From NCBI GenBank assembly GCA_030626845.1, contig DAOUTG010000006.1, positions 1 to 61,412 on the forward strand: a stretch of 61,412 bases of DNA, read 5' to 3'. The stretch comes from Methylococcaceae bacterium. Its GTDB lineage: Bacteria; Pseudomonadota; Gammaproteobacteria; Methylococcales; Methylomonadaceae. Below the pieces are notes generated by a model. The model worked only from the letters and a program-made list of their open reading frames with translations, was not told where the DNA came from and did not search any database. Made by a program: the position numbers and the translations under genes. Shown one piece after another: positions 38,307-47,700 of this stretch (its first letter is position 1; each line of letters starts with the position of its first letter).

Positions 38307-39368
38307 ATGACGTTGACCATCGAAACACTGAGTAAACTTTGTCAGGCAAAAATCAGCAATGGTAACCCTGAAACTAAAATTACCGCCGCAGCTGATATTA
38401 TGGAGGCAAAAGAAAATCAAATCACCGTCTTAAGTAGTCCTAAATATGCTAAATATTTAAAAGACAGTAAAGCCTCAGCTTGTTTTATTTCTGATAAATT
38501 TTCCACCACTGATGCACCAGAAGGTTTAGCCTTATTAGTGTGTTCAGATCCTGAAATAAGTTTTTTAGAAGCCATCAGCGCTCTTTATCCTGCAAAAAAA
38601 ATCCCTTCTCAAATAGCACCACAAAGTGCCATTGCTGAGAATGTCAAACTGGGTGATTTAATCCATATTGGTGCTTTTACGAGCATAGAAGAAAACAGCC
38701 AGATTGGGGATAACAGTAAAATTTTTGCCAATGTCCAAATAGGTTCTGATGTTAAAATAGGTAAAAACTGCCGTATTTACCCACAAGTCGTTATTTATGA
38801 TCATACTGAAATAGCTGATAATGTGATTATTCATTCAGGATCTGTCATTGGTGCAGATGGCTTTGGTTATAAATACCGTAATAATCAACACATTAAAGTA
38901 CCTCATGTCGGCAATGTTATTATTGAAAATAATGTGGAAATTGGCGCAAATACCTGTATAGATAGAGGTGCGTTAGGCTCTACTGTCATTGGAACAGGCA
39001 GTAAGATTGATAATTTAGTTCAATTAGGGCATAACAATAAAGTGGGTCGAAATGTCATTATTTGTGGACAATCAGGCGTTTCAGGTTCATGCACTATTGA
39101 AGATGGGGCAATTTTAGCAGGGAGTGCAGGGATTGCCGATCATGTCACCATAGGTCAGCAAGCGGTGGTGATGGCGAGAAGTGGGGTTTCCCAAGATATA
39201 AAGCCTAAAACTCAAGTTTTTGGGTTTCCCGCAAAAGAAAGAAAAATTGCCTGGCGAGAATTAGCGGCCTTAACCAAATTACCCGAATTATTTAAAAAGT
39301 TTAAAAAACTAGAAGCAAGAGTTGAAGATTTAGAAAATTTATCTAAAGCTAAGGATGGCGATACTTAA
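38307..39368 (+). CDS. lpxD: UDP-3-O-acylglucosamine N-acyltransferase
   Basis: Third step of lipid A synthesis; trimeric left-handed beta-helix acyltransferase, 353 residues. N-terminal uridine-binding domain (1-100), many hexapeptide repeats (for example IGDNSKIFANVQIGSDVKIG), catalytic His in LVQLGHNNKVG, and a C-terminal helix pair (LFKKFKKLEARVEDLENL). The lpxD homologues elsewhere in the genome cannot be judged; here it is away from bamA-fabZ-lpxA and may be a second copy. Confidence 0.95.
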   Translation: MTLTIETLSKLCQAKISNGNPETKITAAADIMEAKENQITVLSSPKYAKYLKDSKASACFISDKFSTTDAPEGLALLVCSDPEISFLEAISALYPAKKIPSQIAPQSAIAENVKLGDLIHIGAFTSIEENSQIGDNSKIFANVQIGSDVKIGKNCRIYPQVVIYDHTEIADNVIIHSGSVIGADGFGYKYRNNQHIKVPHVGNVIIENNVEIGANTCIDRGALGSTVIGTGSKIDNLVQLGHNNKVGRNVIICGQSGVSGSCTIEDGAILAGSAGIADHVTIGQQAVVMARSGVSQDIKPKTQVFGFPAKERKIAWRELAALTKLPELFKKFKKLEARVEDLENLSKAKDGDT

Positions 39369-39508
39369 TATTAAATATAATTTATATCATAGTGATAAAA
39401 CAAAGACTTAATGATAATAACTGCTAAAATATAAAATAAATTGTATAAAAGCTGGTTAAAACGAAATTATTGCTATAGAATACGCAGTTCCAGTGACACA
39501 CCCCATAT

Positions 39509-39595
39509 GCCTCGGTGGCGAAATTGGTAGACGCACGGGACTTAAAATCCCGCGGTGGCAACACCGTGCCGGTTCGATTCCGGCCTGAGGCACCA
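39509..39595 (+). tRNA. tRNA-Leu (TAA)
   Basis: 87 nt with encoded CCA and the long variable arm of class II tRNAs (GGTGGCAACACC). Acceptor GCCTCGG/CTGAGGC, anticodon loop CTTAAAA giving TAA. A TATAGAAT -10-like box lies about 35 nt upstream. Confidence 0.96.
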
Positions 39596-39629
39596 TTAAT
39601 TTTATTTAGCATAATGGCTTAATAATATC

Positions 39630-40745
39630 CTAGCGTAAACTTTCAAACGGCATTAAATGAATGCCCTTTGTCAATAACGTAACTGTAATAACAATCCCTT
39701 TCTTAAGTCCATTACGTCTTGCAACATGTAAAGGCACACTCATTGTCAATTTCATCTTACGTTTTTTATCTATCTCAATTAAAACACTGACATAGCCACC
39801 TAATAACATATAATCAATAATAATCCCTGAAAATGGGTTTTCACGTTCGCCTTTAGAAACTTGATAGCGACGATGTAAAATGACATCCGTTTCAGGAATC
39901 ATCCAACAAAGACGCTCTCCCAAATCATAGCCTGACTGATAACCCACCTCAATAAGCCGATCATGCCATGAGAGTAAACTAATATTTTTTTTAGGTTGAT
40001 GAGCAACTATCTTACCTACAAAAATATTTTGTTGATTCATTAACTTAGCCACTTGAGCTGTTGCAGGAGAAGTAACGACTTCCATCGGCGTTCCCGATTG
40101 CAAACTCACTCCGTGATACAATAAGCATAAACGATCTGCCAATAAATTAGCCTCATCCAAATCATGAGTCACTAAAATAATAGGCATTGCTAAAGAATCA
40201 CGCAACTGAATTAATTCTTTGTATAAACGCCGTCTAGTCACCTGATCTACGGCTGAAAAAGGTTCATCCAATAGCAATATCTTAGGTTCTCTGGCCAAAG
40301 CCCTTGCCACCGCAACCCGTTGTTGCTGCCCTCCTGATAACTGCCTAGGATAACGTTGCTCCAAGCCTTTTAAATGAACTTTCTCTAATAATATAATTGC
40401 TTGCTGCAAACGTTTATTTTTAGGCAAATGCCCCAAAGACATTGCCACATTTTCCTGCGCCGAACAATGGGGAAATAAAGCATAATTTTGAAAAACTAAT
40501 CCCACGGCTCTTTGATGCGTCGGTCTATTAATAGTGTTAACCGTATCCAACCAAAGCTCTTGCTGACAAGAAATATAACCCTGCTGAATTGGATATAAAC
40601 CTGCAATTGCCCGTAAAACAGTACTTTTACCCCCTCCAGAAGGGCCAACTAATGCTAATATTTCATTGTTTTGACATCTTAAATTAATATCTAATTTAAT
40701 AGGGTGATCTTGTTTCAGGCATAATTTTAACCCAGTTTCAACCAT
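39630..40745 (-). CDS. modC: Molybdate ABC transporter ATP-binding protein
   Basis: 371 residues. The ABC domain has Walker A GPSGGGKST, signature LSGGQQQRVAVARA, Walker B ILLLDEPFSAVD and the switch His in LVTHDLDEA. The C-terminal 120 residues form a TOBE/Mop molybdate-binding domain (ENPFSGIIIDYMLLGGYVSV). It overlaps modB by 8 nt. Last gene of modABC. Confidence 0.94.
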   Translation of the reverse strand: MVETGLKLCLKQDHPIKLDINLRCQNNEILALVGPSGGGKSTVLRAIAGLYPIQQGYISCQQELWLDTVNTINRPTHQRAVGLVFQNYALFPHCSAQENVAMSLGHLPKNKRLQQAIILLEKVHLKGLEQRYPRQLSGGQQQRVAVARALAREPKILLLDEPFSAVDQVTRRRLYKELIQLRDSLAMPIILVTHDLDEANLLADRLCLLYHGVSLQSGTPMEVVTSPATAQVAKLMNQQNIFVGKIVAHQPKKNISLLSWHDRLIEVGYQSGYDLGERLCWMIPETDVILHRRYQVSKGERENPFSGIIIDYMLLGGYVSVLIEIDKKRKMKLTMSVPLHVARRNGLKKGIVITVTLLTKGIHLMPFESLR

Positions 40746-41406
40746 AATATTTTTTATGTCGCTCTGTGACTAAATAAGTAAAACTAATGGCAATCACTGA
40801 GAAAATTAATAAAAAAGCAGACATTGTAGCCGCCGCCTGATTATCAAAAGCTTGAACACGATCATAAATAGCAATAGCAATGGTTCTAGTTTCACCAGGG
40901 ATATTCCCTCCCACCATGAGTACCACACCAAATTCACCCAAAGTATGGGCAAATGTCATCACCATCGCAGAAATAATCCCTGTCCAAGCAAGCGGTAATT
41001 CTATTTTTAATAATACTTTTATGGGCGACAACCCACAACAAGCACCTGCCTCCCTAATTTCTCTAGGAATAGATTCAAAGGCTCGTTGCATGGGTTGAAT
41101 CGCAAAGGGAAGATTAAAAATAATTGAAGCAATGACAAGCCCTTCAAAACTAAAGACTAAGGTTTGTCCAAATAATGCTTCTAATCCACGACCTAGTGAA
41201 GAAGACTGCCCTAAAAAAACTAATAAGTAATAGCCTAATACCGTCGGTGGTAATACAAGCGGAATAGCTAATAAAGCTTGTAATAAACTTTTCCCATAAA
41301 ACTGCCGATAAGCTAAATAACGACCCAGAATAATCCCCACAGGCAATAAAAAAATGACTGTGAGCGTACTTAATTTAATTGATAGTAATAAAGATTCCCA
41401 ATCCAT
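40738..41406 (-). CDS. modB: Molybdate ABC transporter permease
   Basis: 222-residue inner-membrane protein with five helices. Family blocks: ALLAIPLVLPPTVLGYYLL, the EAA-like loop EAGACCGLSPIKVLLKIELP and GEFGVVLMVGGNIPGETRT. Placed 6 nt after modA and overlapping modC. It forms the channel of the importer. Confidence 0.95.
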   Translation of the reverse strand: MDWESLLLSIKLSTLTVIFLLPVGIILGRYLAYRQFYGKSLLQALLAIPLVLPPTVLGYYLLVFLGQSSSLGRGLEALFGQTLVFSFEGLVIASIIFNLPFAIQPMQRAFESIPREIREAGACCGLSPIKVLLKIELPLAWTGIISAMVMTFAHTLGEFGVVLMVGGNIPGETRTIAIAIYDRVQAFDNQAAATMSAFLLIFSVIAISFTYLVTERHKKYYG

Positions 41407-41412
41407 ATTAGC

Positions 41413-42189
41413 TTAAGGTAATGAAAAACCATATTTTTCAAAAATACGACGGGCTTTTTCTTGTTGAAGATAACTATAAAACTTTTTTGCCGTTGAGCCT
41501 GCTTGTTTTAGCAAAACCATTCTTGCCAATAGGGGGTCATGCAATGAAAGAGGCACTAAGACGTAATCACCTCGATTTTTAATTTGAGTTTGTAATGCAA
41601 AGGAATAGGAAAAAATTCCACCCTGAACACTGCCTGTACTGCTAAATTGAGCTGCTTGAGCAACATTTTCACCCAAGACTAATTTTTTTTGTAGTTCCTT
41701 CCATAAGCCAATATTTTGTAATACTTGTTTTGCCGCTCGCCCGTAAGGTGCATGCTCAGGGTTTGCAATGGCAAAGCGTTTTAATCGCCCATCTTGTAAA
41801 GCCAAAGCCAGATCACTAAGTTGTGAGTCTTTTTTGAGCGAAGAATTTTTAGGGGTAAATAACACCAGTCGTCCCTGAGCGTATAGAACCCCTTTATCCA
41901 AAGTCAAACCTGCTTGTTCTAATTGAAAAACATAAGCTTCATCAGCAGAAATAAATAATTCAAAAGGACTGTGATAGCGAATTTGTCGCATTAAATTACC
42001 TGAAGAACTAAAGCTTAATTTAACCTTTAATTTAGAATCTTGGGTAAATTGTTTACTAATTTCCTCTAATGCAAATTTAGCACTAGAGGCTGCGGCAATA
42101 ATGGGGACTATTTGTGAAAAAAGAACAGGGCTATTAACGATTAAAGAAACAAAAACTAATATTTTTATTCCTTTAAAAATCATACCCAT
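41413..42189 (-). CDS. modA: Molybdate-binding periplasmic protein
   Basis: 258 residues with a signal peptide (IKILVFVSLIVNSPVLFS). The oxyanion-binding blocks AAASSAKFALEEISKQF and SFSSSGNLMRQI, and the PFELFISADEAY block, are typical ModA. The leader between topA and modA is a palindromic repeat. No ModE-type site recognised. Molybdate uptake would supply Mo enzymes such as the MOSC protein at 31928. Confidence 0.93.
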   Translation of the reverse strand: MGMIFKGIKILVFVSLIVNSPVLFSQIVPIIAAASSAKFALEEISKQFTQDSKLKVKLSFSSSGNLMRQIRYHSPFELFISADEAYVFQLEQAGLTLDKGVLYAQGRLVLFTPKNSSLKKDSQLSDLALALQDGRLKRFAIANPEHAPYGRAAKQVLQNIGLWKELQKKLVLGENVAQAAQFSSTGSVQGGIFSYSFALQTQIKNRGDYVLVPLSLHDPLLARMVLLKQAGSTAKKFYSYLQQEKARRIFEKYGFSLP

Positions 42190-42196
42190 TGCATAG

Positions 42197-42217
42197 GCTG
42201 GGCTATGCCCACCCTAC
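42197..42217 (-). repeat. GTAGGRTGGGCATAGCCC repeat, topA copy
   Basis: On the minus strand the repeat reads GTAGGGTGGGCATAGCCCA. It contains the topA stop (TAG, 42214-42216) and fills nearly all of the 24-nt topA-modA gap. The inner TGGGC-TAT-GCCCA forms a small dyad. Confidence 0.75.
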
Positions 42218-44526
42218 TCAGCCTCCTTAGCTTTTTCTAAATTCCCCTCATAAGGGGTGACATATTTACAAGCTTTTTGAGGACAAACCTTTTCATCCCC
42301 CCGCCGCTTAGTGGTTTTAAGGGTCAAAATAGGCCAGTTGCAATCAGGACAAGCTTCTTTAATAGGCGGATTCCAAAGTGCATATTTACATTTAGGATAT
42401 TTTTCACAAGAATAAAATATTTTTCCAGAACGGGCTTTACGTTTTAAAATATTGCCTTTATTACACTCAGGACATTTTATCCCCGTATCTTCGGGTTTTT
42501 CTAAAGGTTCAATATGCCGACAATCAGGATAACTACTACACCCTATAAATTTCCCATAACGCCCTGTTTTTATCACTAATGCCGATTCACATTTAGGACA
42601 TTTTCGCCCTTCAACAACTTCAGGCTCGTTTGACTCTGACCCATCATCATTAAGATTACGTGTATAAGAACAATCAGGGTATTTAGTACAACCAATAAAA
42701 CGTCCATTCCGTCCTAAACGAATTGATAAAGGATTACCACATTCGGGGCATTTTTCATCTAACGCTTCTTGAGTGACATCTTTTCGCTGTACAGTCTCAT
42801 CTTTTTCTTTAACCAAATCCTTGAATGGCTGCCAAAAATCCTTCATTAGGGGAATCCAGTCTTTTTCTCCCCGCGAAACGGCATCTAAATTATCTTCCAA
42901 ATCAGCCGTAAAATTATAATCTACATATTTTGTGAAATGTTCAGTTAAAAACTTATTTACAATTCGCCCTACATCGGTGGGTTGGAATCGTTTTGTTTCT
43001 AAAGTAACATACTCACGATTTTGCAAAGTTGAAATAATGGTTGCATAAGTTGAAGGACGGCCTATGCCATGCTCTTCTAATGACTTAACTAAACTGGCTT
43101 CACTATAACAGGGAGGTGGCTCTGTAAAATGCTGATCGGCGACAATTTCATTTAAAGGAATATTATCACCGACTGTTAATACAGGTAAAAAATGCTCCTT
43201 ATCATCGCCTTCTTTATTGTCATCTAAACCCTCTAAGTAAACGGCCATAAAACCAGGTTTAGCAATCGTAGAACCTGTGGCTCTAAAAACATCCTTAGTA
43301 GAACCACAATTAAAATCAATCGCTACTAAATTAAGCGTTGCATGGGTCATTTGACAAGCAATTGTCCGCTTCCAAATTAAATTATAAAGCTTATATTGTT
43401 CTGTGCTTAAATAACTTTTAATTTGACTAGGCAGTTGATTAGCCGCTGTCGGTCTTATTGCTTCATGAGCTTCTTGGGCATTTTTTGATTTAGTTTTAAA
43501 TTGCCGTGGCTCTTTTGGAACGTTTTCTTCCCCATATTTTTGAGCAATTAAATCACGAATTTCAGTCGTTGCATCTCCCGATAAATTAACCGAATCCGTC
43601 CGCATATAAGTAATTAACCCTGCCGATTCCCCCCCAATATCAATCCCTTCATAAAGTTGCTGTGCAACGATCATTGTTCGCTTAGTTGTAAAGCCTAATT
43701 TACGCGCAGCTTCCTGTTGCAAAGTTGAGGTCGTAAAGGGAGGCGAAGGATTACGCCGACGCTGTTTCTTTTCAATTTTAGCAACAACTAATTGCCCATT
43801 AGCCACCTCAGTTAATTGTTGCTGTGCCTTACTCGCCTGCTTTTCGTTAGTAATTGAAAACTGCTTTAATTTATTATCTTCAAGATAAGTAAGTTTCGCC
43901 TTAAAATCTTGTTTTTCGACCGTGATATGCCCGTCAATCGTCCAATATTCACGTTTCTTAAACGCTTCAATATCAATGGCTCGTTCAACAATCATTCGCA
44001 GTGCAGGACTTTGTACACGTCCTGCTGAAAGTCCGCGACGAATTTTTTTCCACAATAAAGGTGATAAATTAAATCCCACTAAATAATCTAAAGCACGTCG
44101 CGCTTGTTGTGCATAAACCAAATCAATCGCCAATTCTGATGGATTGGCAACGGCCTCTGTCACCGCTTTTTTAGTGATTTCATGAAATACAATGCGATGA
44201 ACTGCTTTCTTTTTAAGAATATTTTTTTCTTTTAATAATTCCAATAAATGCCACGAAATTGCCTCCCCTTCTCTATCAGGATCTGTGGCTAAGTAAAGCG
44301 TTTCAGCTTTTTTTAAAGCTTTAATAATTTCCTGAACATGACGCTGATTACGTTCTATTAACTGATATTTCATTGCAAAGTCATTTTCAGGATCAACCGC
44401 CCCCTCTTTAGGGACTAAATCCCGAACGTGACCATAAGACGCGAGAACGTGAAAATCTTTGCCTAAATATTTTTCAATGGTTTTGGCTTTTGCAGGAGAC
44501 TCTACAATAACTAGGTTTTTACTCAT
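42214..44526 (-). CDS. topA: DNA topoisomerase I
   Basis: Type IA enzyme relaxing negative supercoils, 770 residues. Toprim motif LVIVESPAKAKTIEKYLG and DPDREGEAISWH; catalytic Tyr in GLITYMRTDSVNLS; C-terminal zinc-ribbon modules CPECGNPL, CPKCESAL, CPECNKGN and CPDCNWPI. Start 24 nt after smg. The last codons run into a dispersed repeat. Confidence 0.97.
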   Translation of the reverse strand: MSKNLVIVESPAKAKTIEKYLGKDFHVLASYGHVRDLVPKEGAVDPENDFAMKYQLIERNQRHVQEIIKALKKAETLYLATDPDREGEAISWHLLELLKEKNILKKKAVHRIVFHEITKKAVTEAVANPSELAIDLVYAQQARRALDYLVGFNLSPLLWKKIRRGLSAGRVQSPALRMIVERAIDIEAFKKREYWTIDGHITVEKQDFKAKLTYLEDNKLKQFSITNEKQASKAQQQLTEVANGQLVVAKIEKKQRRRNPSPPFTTSTLQQEAARKLGFTTKRTMIVAQQLYEGIDIGGESAGLITYMRTDSVNLSGDATTEIRDLIAQKYGEENVPKEPRQFKTKSKNAQEAHEAIRPTAANQLPSQIKSYLSTEQYKLYNLIWKRTIACQMTHATLNLVAIDFNCGSTKDVFRATGSTIAKPGFMAVYLEGLDDNKEGDDKEHFLPVLTVGDNIPLNEIVADQHFTEPPPCYSEASLVKSLEEHGIGRPSTYATIISTLQNREYVTLETKRFQPTDVGRIVNKFLTEHFTKYVDYNFTADLEDNLDAVSRGEKDWIPLMKDFWQPFKDLVKEKDETVQRKDVTQEALDEKCPECGNPLSIRLGRNGRFIGCTKYPDCSYTRNLNDDGSESNEPEVVEGRKCPKCESALVIKTGRYGKFIGCSSYPDCRHIEPLEKPEDTGIKCPECNKGNILKRKARSGKIFYSCEKYPKCKYALWNPPIKEACPDCNWPILTLKTTKRRGDEKVCPQKACKYVTPYEGNLEKAKEAE

Positions 44527-44550
44527 TATATTTTTAAACTCTACAATCTT

Positions 44551-45003
44551 TTAATGTAAATAGGTCGGCGACAAATCATAAACAATATCTTCCATTCTTG
44601 AATAAGCGACTTCATCATCCGACTGAGTTAATAAAACCATCAACACAATCCATTTCAGTTCATCCAGATAAATCGCTTCATTTTCTAAGACCATTGCTCT
44701 ATCAATCACCATTTCTCTATTATCTGGGGATAAAATACCGCTGTGTTCCAGAAAAATTAATAAATTACGACATTCTAAATCTAAATGCCTTTTTTCCGGT
44801 TCTGAGAAAATTCTAAACGCTTGCGTTTCACATGCCCGTTTATCATTTTCATCTAAGGATTCTAACCATGCAAATGCTAAATTAACATTGGGTGGTGCAA
44901 ATCCTGCTTGGAATAATTCACTTCTAATCGCATCACTATTAGGCAATAAGTCCACATTATCTTCTAAATAATTCTCAAATAAATAAATGAGTACATCAAA
45001 CAT
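44551..45003 (-). CDS. smg: Smg family protein (DUF494)
   Basis: 150 residues, acidic and helical. MFDVLIYLFENYLE at the start, AGFAPPNVNLAFAWLESL and the helical middle are diagnostic of Smg. It sits between dprA and topA as in many gammaproteobacteria. Molecular role unknown; no catalytic motif seen. Confidence 0.94.
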   Translation of the reverse strand: MFDVLIYLFENYLEDNVDLLPNSDAIRSELFQAGFAPPNVNLAFAWLESLDENDKRACETQAFRIFSEPEKRHLDLECRNLLIFLEHSGILSPDNREMVIDRAMVLENEAIYLDELKWIVLMVLLTQSDDEVAYSRMEDIVYDLSPTYLH

Positions 45004-45063
45004 AATTTCTTCTATTGTTAAGTTGGAAAGTTAGCATAAGCTATTTTTATGCCTATTCCTTGG

Positions 45064-46137
45064 TTATTTTATTCGCAAATAGCCACCACCAGGAGCTGCA
45101 CTGATATAACCTTGTAATTCTAAAATCAGTAACATTGAAGAAATAATCTCAGCGGAATAACCACTTTCTTCAACCAAAATATCCACCGATGTAGGACTAA
45201 ACATAATAAGATTCAATAGATTTTGCTGGGCTAGGTCAAGTTCTGATTGATTATTTACTGACTTAGAAATGCTATGTTGTTGATTATATTGATTTAGCTC
45301 ATGCAAAATATCATCAGTTGTTTCGACGAGCTTTGCGCCTTCTCGAATCAAGCCATTACAGCCCCTTGCTAAAGGGTTATAAATAGAGCCTGGAATAGCA
45401 AAAACATCACGATTTTGCTCTAATGCTAATCGCGCACTAATTAATGAACCACTTTTTTTAGCCGCTTCCACTACCAATAATCCTAAGCATAAACCACTAA
45501 TAATTCGATTACGGCGAGGAAAATTACTCGCAATTGCATTCGTACCTGGAGGAAATTCAGAAATCATCGCACCATGAGTAACAATTTCGGTAGCAAGTTG
45601 TTTATGAGCCGCAGGATAAATACGATCTAAGCCTGTCCCTGCAACCGCAATCGTATTTCCCGTTGCTTTTAATGCACCCTCATGACTACAAGCATCAATA
45701 CCTAACGCCAAACCACTACTAATTGTAAACCCTTGGTTAGCAAGACTATAAGCAAAATCAAAAGCAATGCGCCTACCTTCAGTCGAAGGGTTGCGACTCC
45801 CAACAATAGCTACTTGCGGACTTGATAATAATTGTTTTTGCCCACGCAAAAATAAGAGTGGTGGCGGATCAGAAATTTCTTTTAACTGTTGAGGATAAAA
45901 AGGATTATCTAAGGTAAGTAAATGATGGTTTTCTTGAGATAGCCAATTTAAATCCTTATCAACAGCAGCCCAATCAGGGGTTTGAATCCCCTTAATAACG
46001 TTATTTCTAATCCCTAAAGCAGCCAATGCGGCGGCTGATTGTGAAAAAACTTCTTCGGGTGAACAATGTTCAAGAATTTTTAAAAAAGTACGACAACCAA
46101 CACCTGATACCCGTAATAAAGCAAGCCAATATTTCAT
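45064..46137 (-). CDS. dprA: DNA-processing protein DprA
   Basis: 357 residues; loads RecA on incoming single-stranded DNA in transformation. Rossmann core with VGSRNPSTEGRRIAFDFA, SGLALGIDACSHEGAL, AVAGTGLDRIYPAAHK and SGSLISARLALEQNRDVFAIPG. A C-terminal winged-helix-like domain (about 295-357) is present. Competence-related, as is comF at 14564. It is located 9 nt after the LysM-family gene. Confidence 0.95.
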   Translation of the reverse strand: MKYWLALLRVSGVGCRTFLKILEHCSPEEVFSQSAAALAALGIRNNVIKGIQTPDWAAVDKDLNWLSQENHHLLTLDNPFYPQQLKEISDPPPLLFLRGQKQLLSSPQVAIVGSRNPSTEGRRIAFDFAYSLANQGFTISSGLALGIDACSHEGALKATGNTIAVAGTGLDRIYPAAHKQLATEIVTHGAMISEFPPGTNAIASNFPRRNRIISGLCLGLLVVEAAKKSGSLISARLALEQNRDVFAIPGSIYNPLARGCNGLIREGAKLVETTDDILHELNQYNQQHSISKSVNNQSELDLAQQNLLNLIMFSPTSVDILVEESGYSAEIISSMLLILELQGYISAAPGGGYLRIK

Positions 46138-46146
46138 AAAATAATT

Positions 46147-47064
46147 TTATTCAAAACGTGCATGTTCAGGCGTTTTCACTTTATCCAAAATATGTATCGT
46201 ATTAGTCGCCTTCACAACTAATGCGTAACTAACTCGTTTAAAGGGACGAAAAATCATTAATGTTCCTGCAATCTCATCAGGTAATTGAACCATTGAATTA
46301 TCATTGTCATCACTCATGCGATCAGCAACTATGCGTCCTCGTTGATGAATATCAAGAATATACCCCACTTTCATATCATCAACTGTGCCTTTATCAATCA
46401 CCACAATATTATATTTTCCTATTTGAGAAACGCCATTAAGTACGCTAAGAATATTCCCTTCCACATTCACTTTGGGAATTTCTGGAAAAAAATTAACGGT
46501 AGACTTTACTTGAGGTACTTCCATTAAACGATCACCGCGTTTAATTTCTCGATTTGATTTAGTAATCATTAAAGTAGCAGGATCCCCTTCTCGCTGTAAT
46601 TTAGCATTCCCCAGATAAAGCGCGGCATAACCTAATAATTCTTTGCTATCAGGGCTATAATAAGGATCTCCTTTACGATAAATTGCATAATCTAAGGTCG
46701 TAGGTTCTAAAATAGAACGGACATAAATTCGAGTTCCAGCACCCCCAAGAAAATGTTCACCAACAAACTCAAACACATAAGGTGAAGCATCAATTTCATC
46801 TTCCTCAACAACACGAGGGGAAGTTAAAAATTGCGTTATCGCATCTGCTGGAATTTTTTTCAGCACTTTTTCTATTTCTTCAATACGATTACGAGGATAT
46901 AATTTAAGTTCACGCTTATAAACATTTCTAAGCACGGATACTTTTTTTGAGTCTGTCGGTTTTTTAGCCGTTTTTTGTCCTTCTGTTTGTGGATTTTCAC
47001 CTGCTAAAACTGTCATGCCTAAAAATAGCCCTGCTACGCCTACTAGTTTTGTTAAAAAAAACAT
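46147..47064 (-). CDS. DprA-linked exported protein, LysM domain missing
   Basis: 305 residues with a signal peptide (LVGVAGLFLGMTVLA). The body matches the family usually found upstream of dprA in gammaproteobacteria (YPRNRIEEI, FLTSPRVVEEDEID, FLGGAGTRIYVRSI, FPEIPKVNVEGNI). In that family an N-terminal LysM domain binds peptidoglycan; here only 50 residues of Lys/Thr-rich linker lie between signal and body, with no LysM repeat, and the divergent def gene leaves no room upstream. It may be a natural truncation or a variant subtype. Confidence 0.8.
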   Translation of the reverse strand: MFFLTKLVGVAGLFLGMTVLAGENPQTEGQKTAKKPTDSKKVSVLRNVYKRELKLYPRNRIEEIEKVLKKIPADAITQFLTSPRVVEEDEIDASPYVFEFVGEHFLGGAGTRIYVRSILEPTTLDYAIYRKGDPYYSPDSKELLGYAALYLGNAKLQREGDPATLMITKSNREIKRGDRLMEVPQVKSTVNFFPEIPKVNVEGNILSVLNGVSQIGKYNIVVIDKGTVDDMKVGYILDIHQRGRIVADRMSDDNDNSMVQLPDEIAGTLMIFRPFKRVSYALVVKATNTIHILDKVKTPEHARFE

Positions 47065-47162
47065 TATTCAGCCCTTATTGTCATCAATTTAGTTGCGTTT
47101 GGATGTAAAGTTTAGATGAATTCATATAGAATACTAGTATTAAAATAATCGTGGAGAAATTG

Positions 47163-47669
47163 GTGGCTATTTTACCCATACTCGAGTTTCCTGATGATCG
47201 TTTACGCAAAAAAGCAGCGGTTATCGAAAATGTGGATAAAAAAATAAAACAACTGGTCGATGATATGACCGAAACAATGTATAAAGCTGAAGGAATTGGA
47301 CTTGCTGCAACTCAAGTTAATGTTCAGCTGCGTGTCATTATGATTGATGTTAGCGAAGAAAGTAATGATCCTTTATGTTTAATTAATCCTGAATTTATTG
47401 AAACAGAAGGTCTTGAAGAATCTGAGGAAGGCTGCTTATCTGTCCCCAATTTTTTTGAAAAAATTAAACGGGCTGAACGTATAAAAATAAAAGCCTTAGA
47501 CCGTGAAGGTCAAAGCTATGAATTAGAAGCTGATGGTTTACTAGCCGTTTGTATTCAGCATGAAATGGATCATTTAGAGGGCAAATTATTTGTAGATTAT
47601 TTATCCTCTTTAAAACGTCAACGCATTAAAACTAAATTAGAGAAAATTAATCGCAAAAAACGTAAATAA
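47163..47669 (+). CDS. def: Peptide deformylase (second of two)
   Basis: 168 residues starting at GTG 47163, with GGAG at 47153-47156; the in-frame GTG 47151 is less likely. All three motifs are standard: GIGLAATQ (about 41-48), EEGCLSVPN with metal Cys and QHEMDHLEG with metal His and catalytic Glu. This looks like the main housekeeping deformylase, though fmt is not adjacent. It is convergent with nadK across a repeat. Confidence 0.95.
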   Translation: MAILPILEFPDDRLRKKAAVIENVDKKIKQLVDDMTETMYKAEGIGLAATQVNVQLRVIMIDVSEESNDPLCLINPEFIETEGLEESEEGCLSVPNFFEKIKRAERIKIKALDREGQSYELEADGLLAVCIQHEMDHLEGKLFVDYLSSLKRQRIKTKLEKINRKKRK

Positions 47670-47681
47670 CTATTAAGGGGG

Positions 47682-47700
47682 GCTATGCCCATCCTACCCC
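47682..47700 (-). repeat. GTAGGRTGGGCATAGCCC repeat, nadK copy
   Basis: On the minus strand GTAGGATGGGCATAGCCCC, matching the topA copy in all but two positions. The nadK stop (TAG, 47694-47696) lies in it. It separates def and nadK. Confidence 0.75.
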
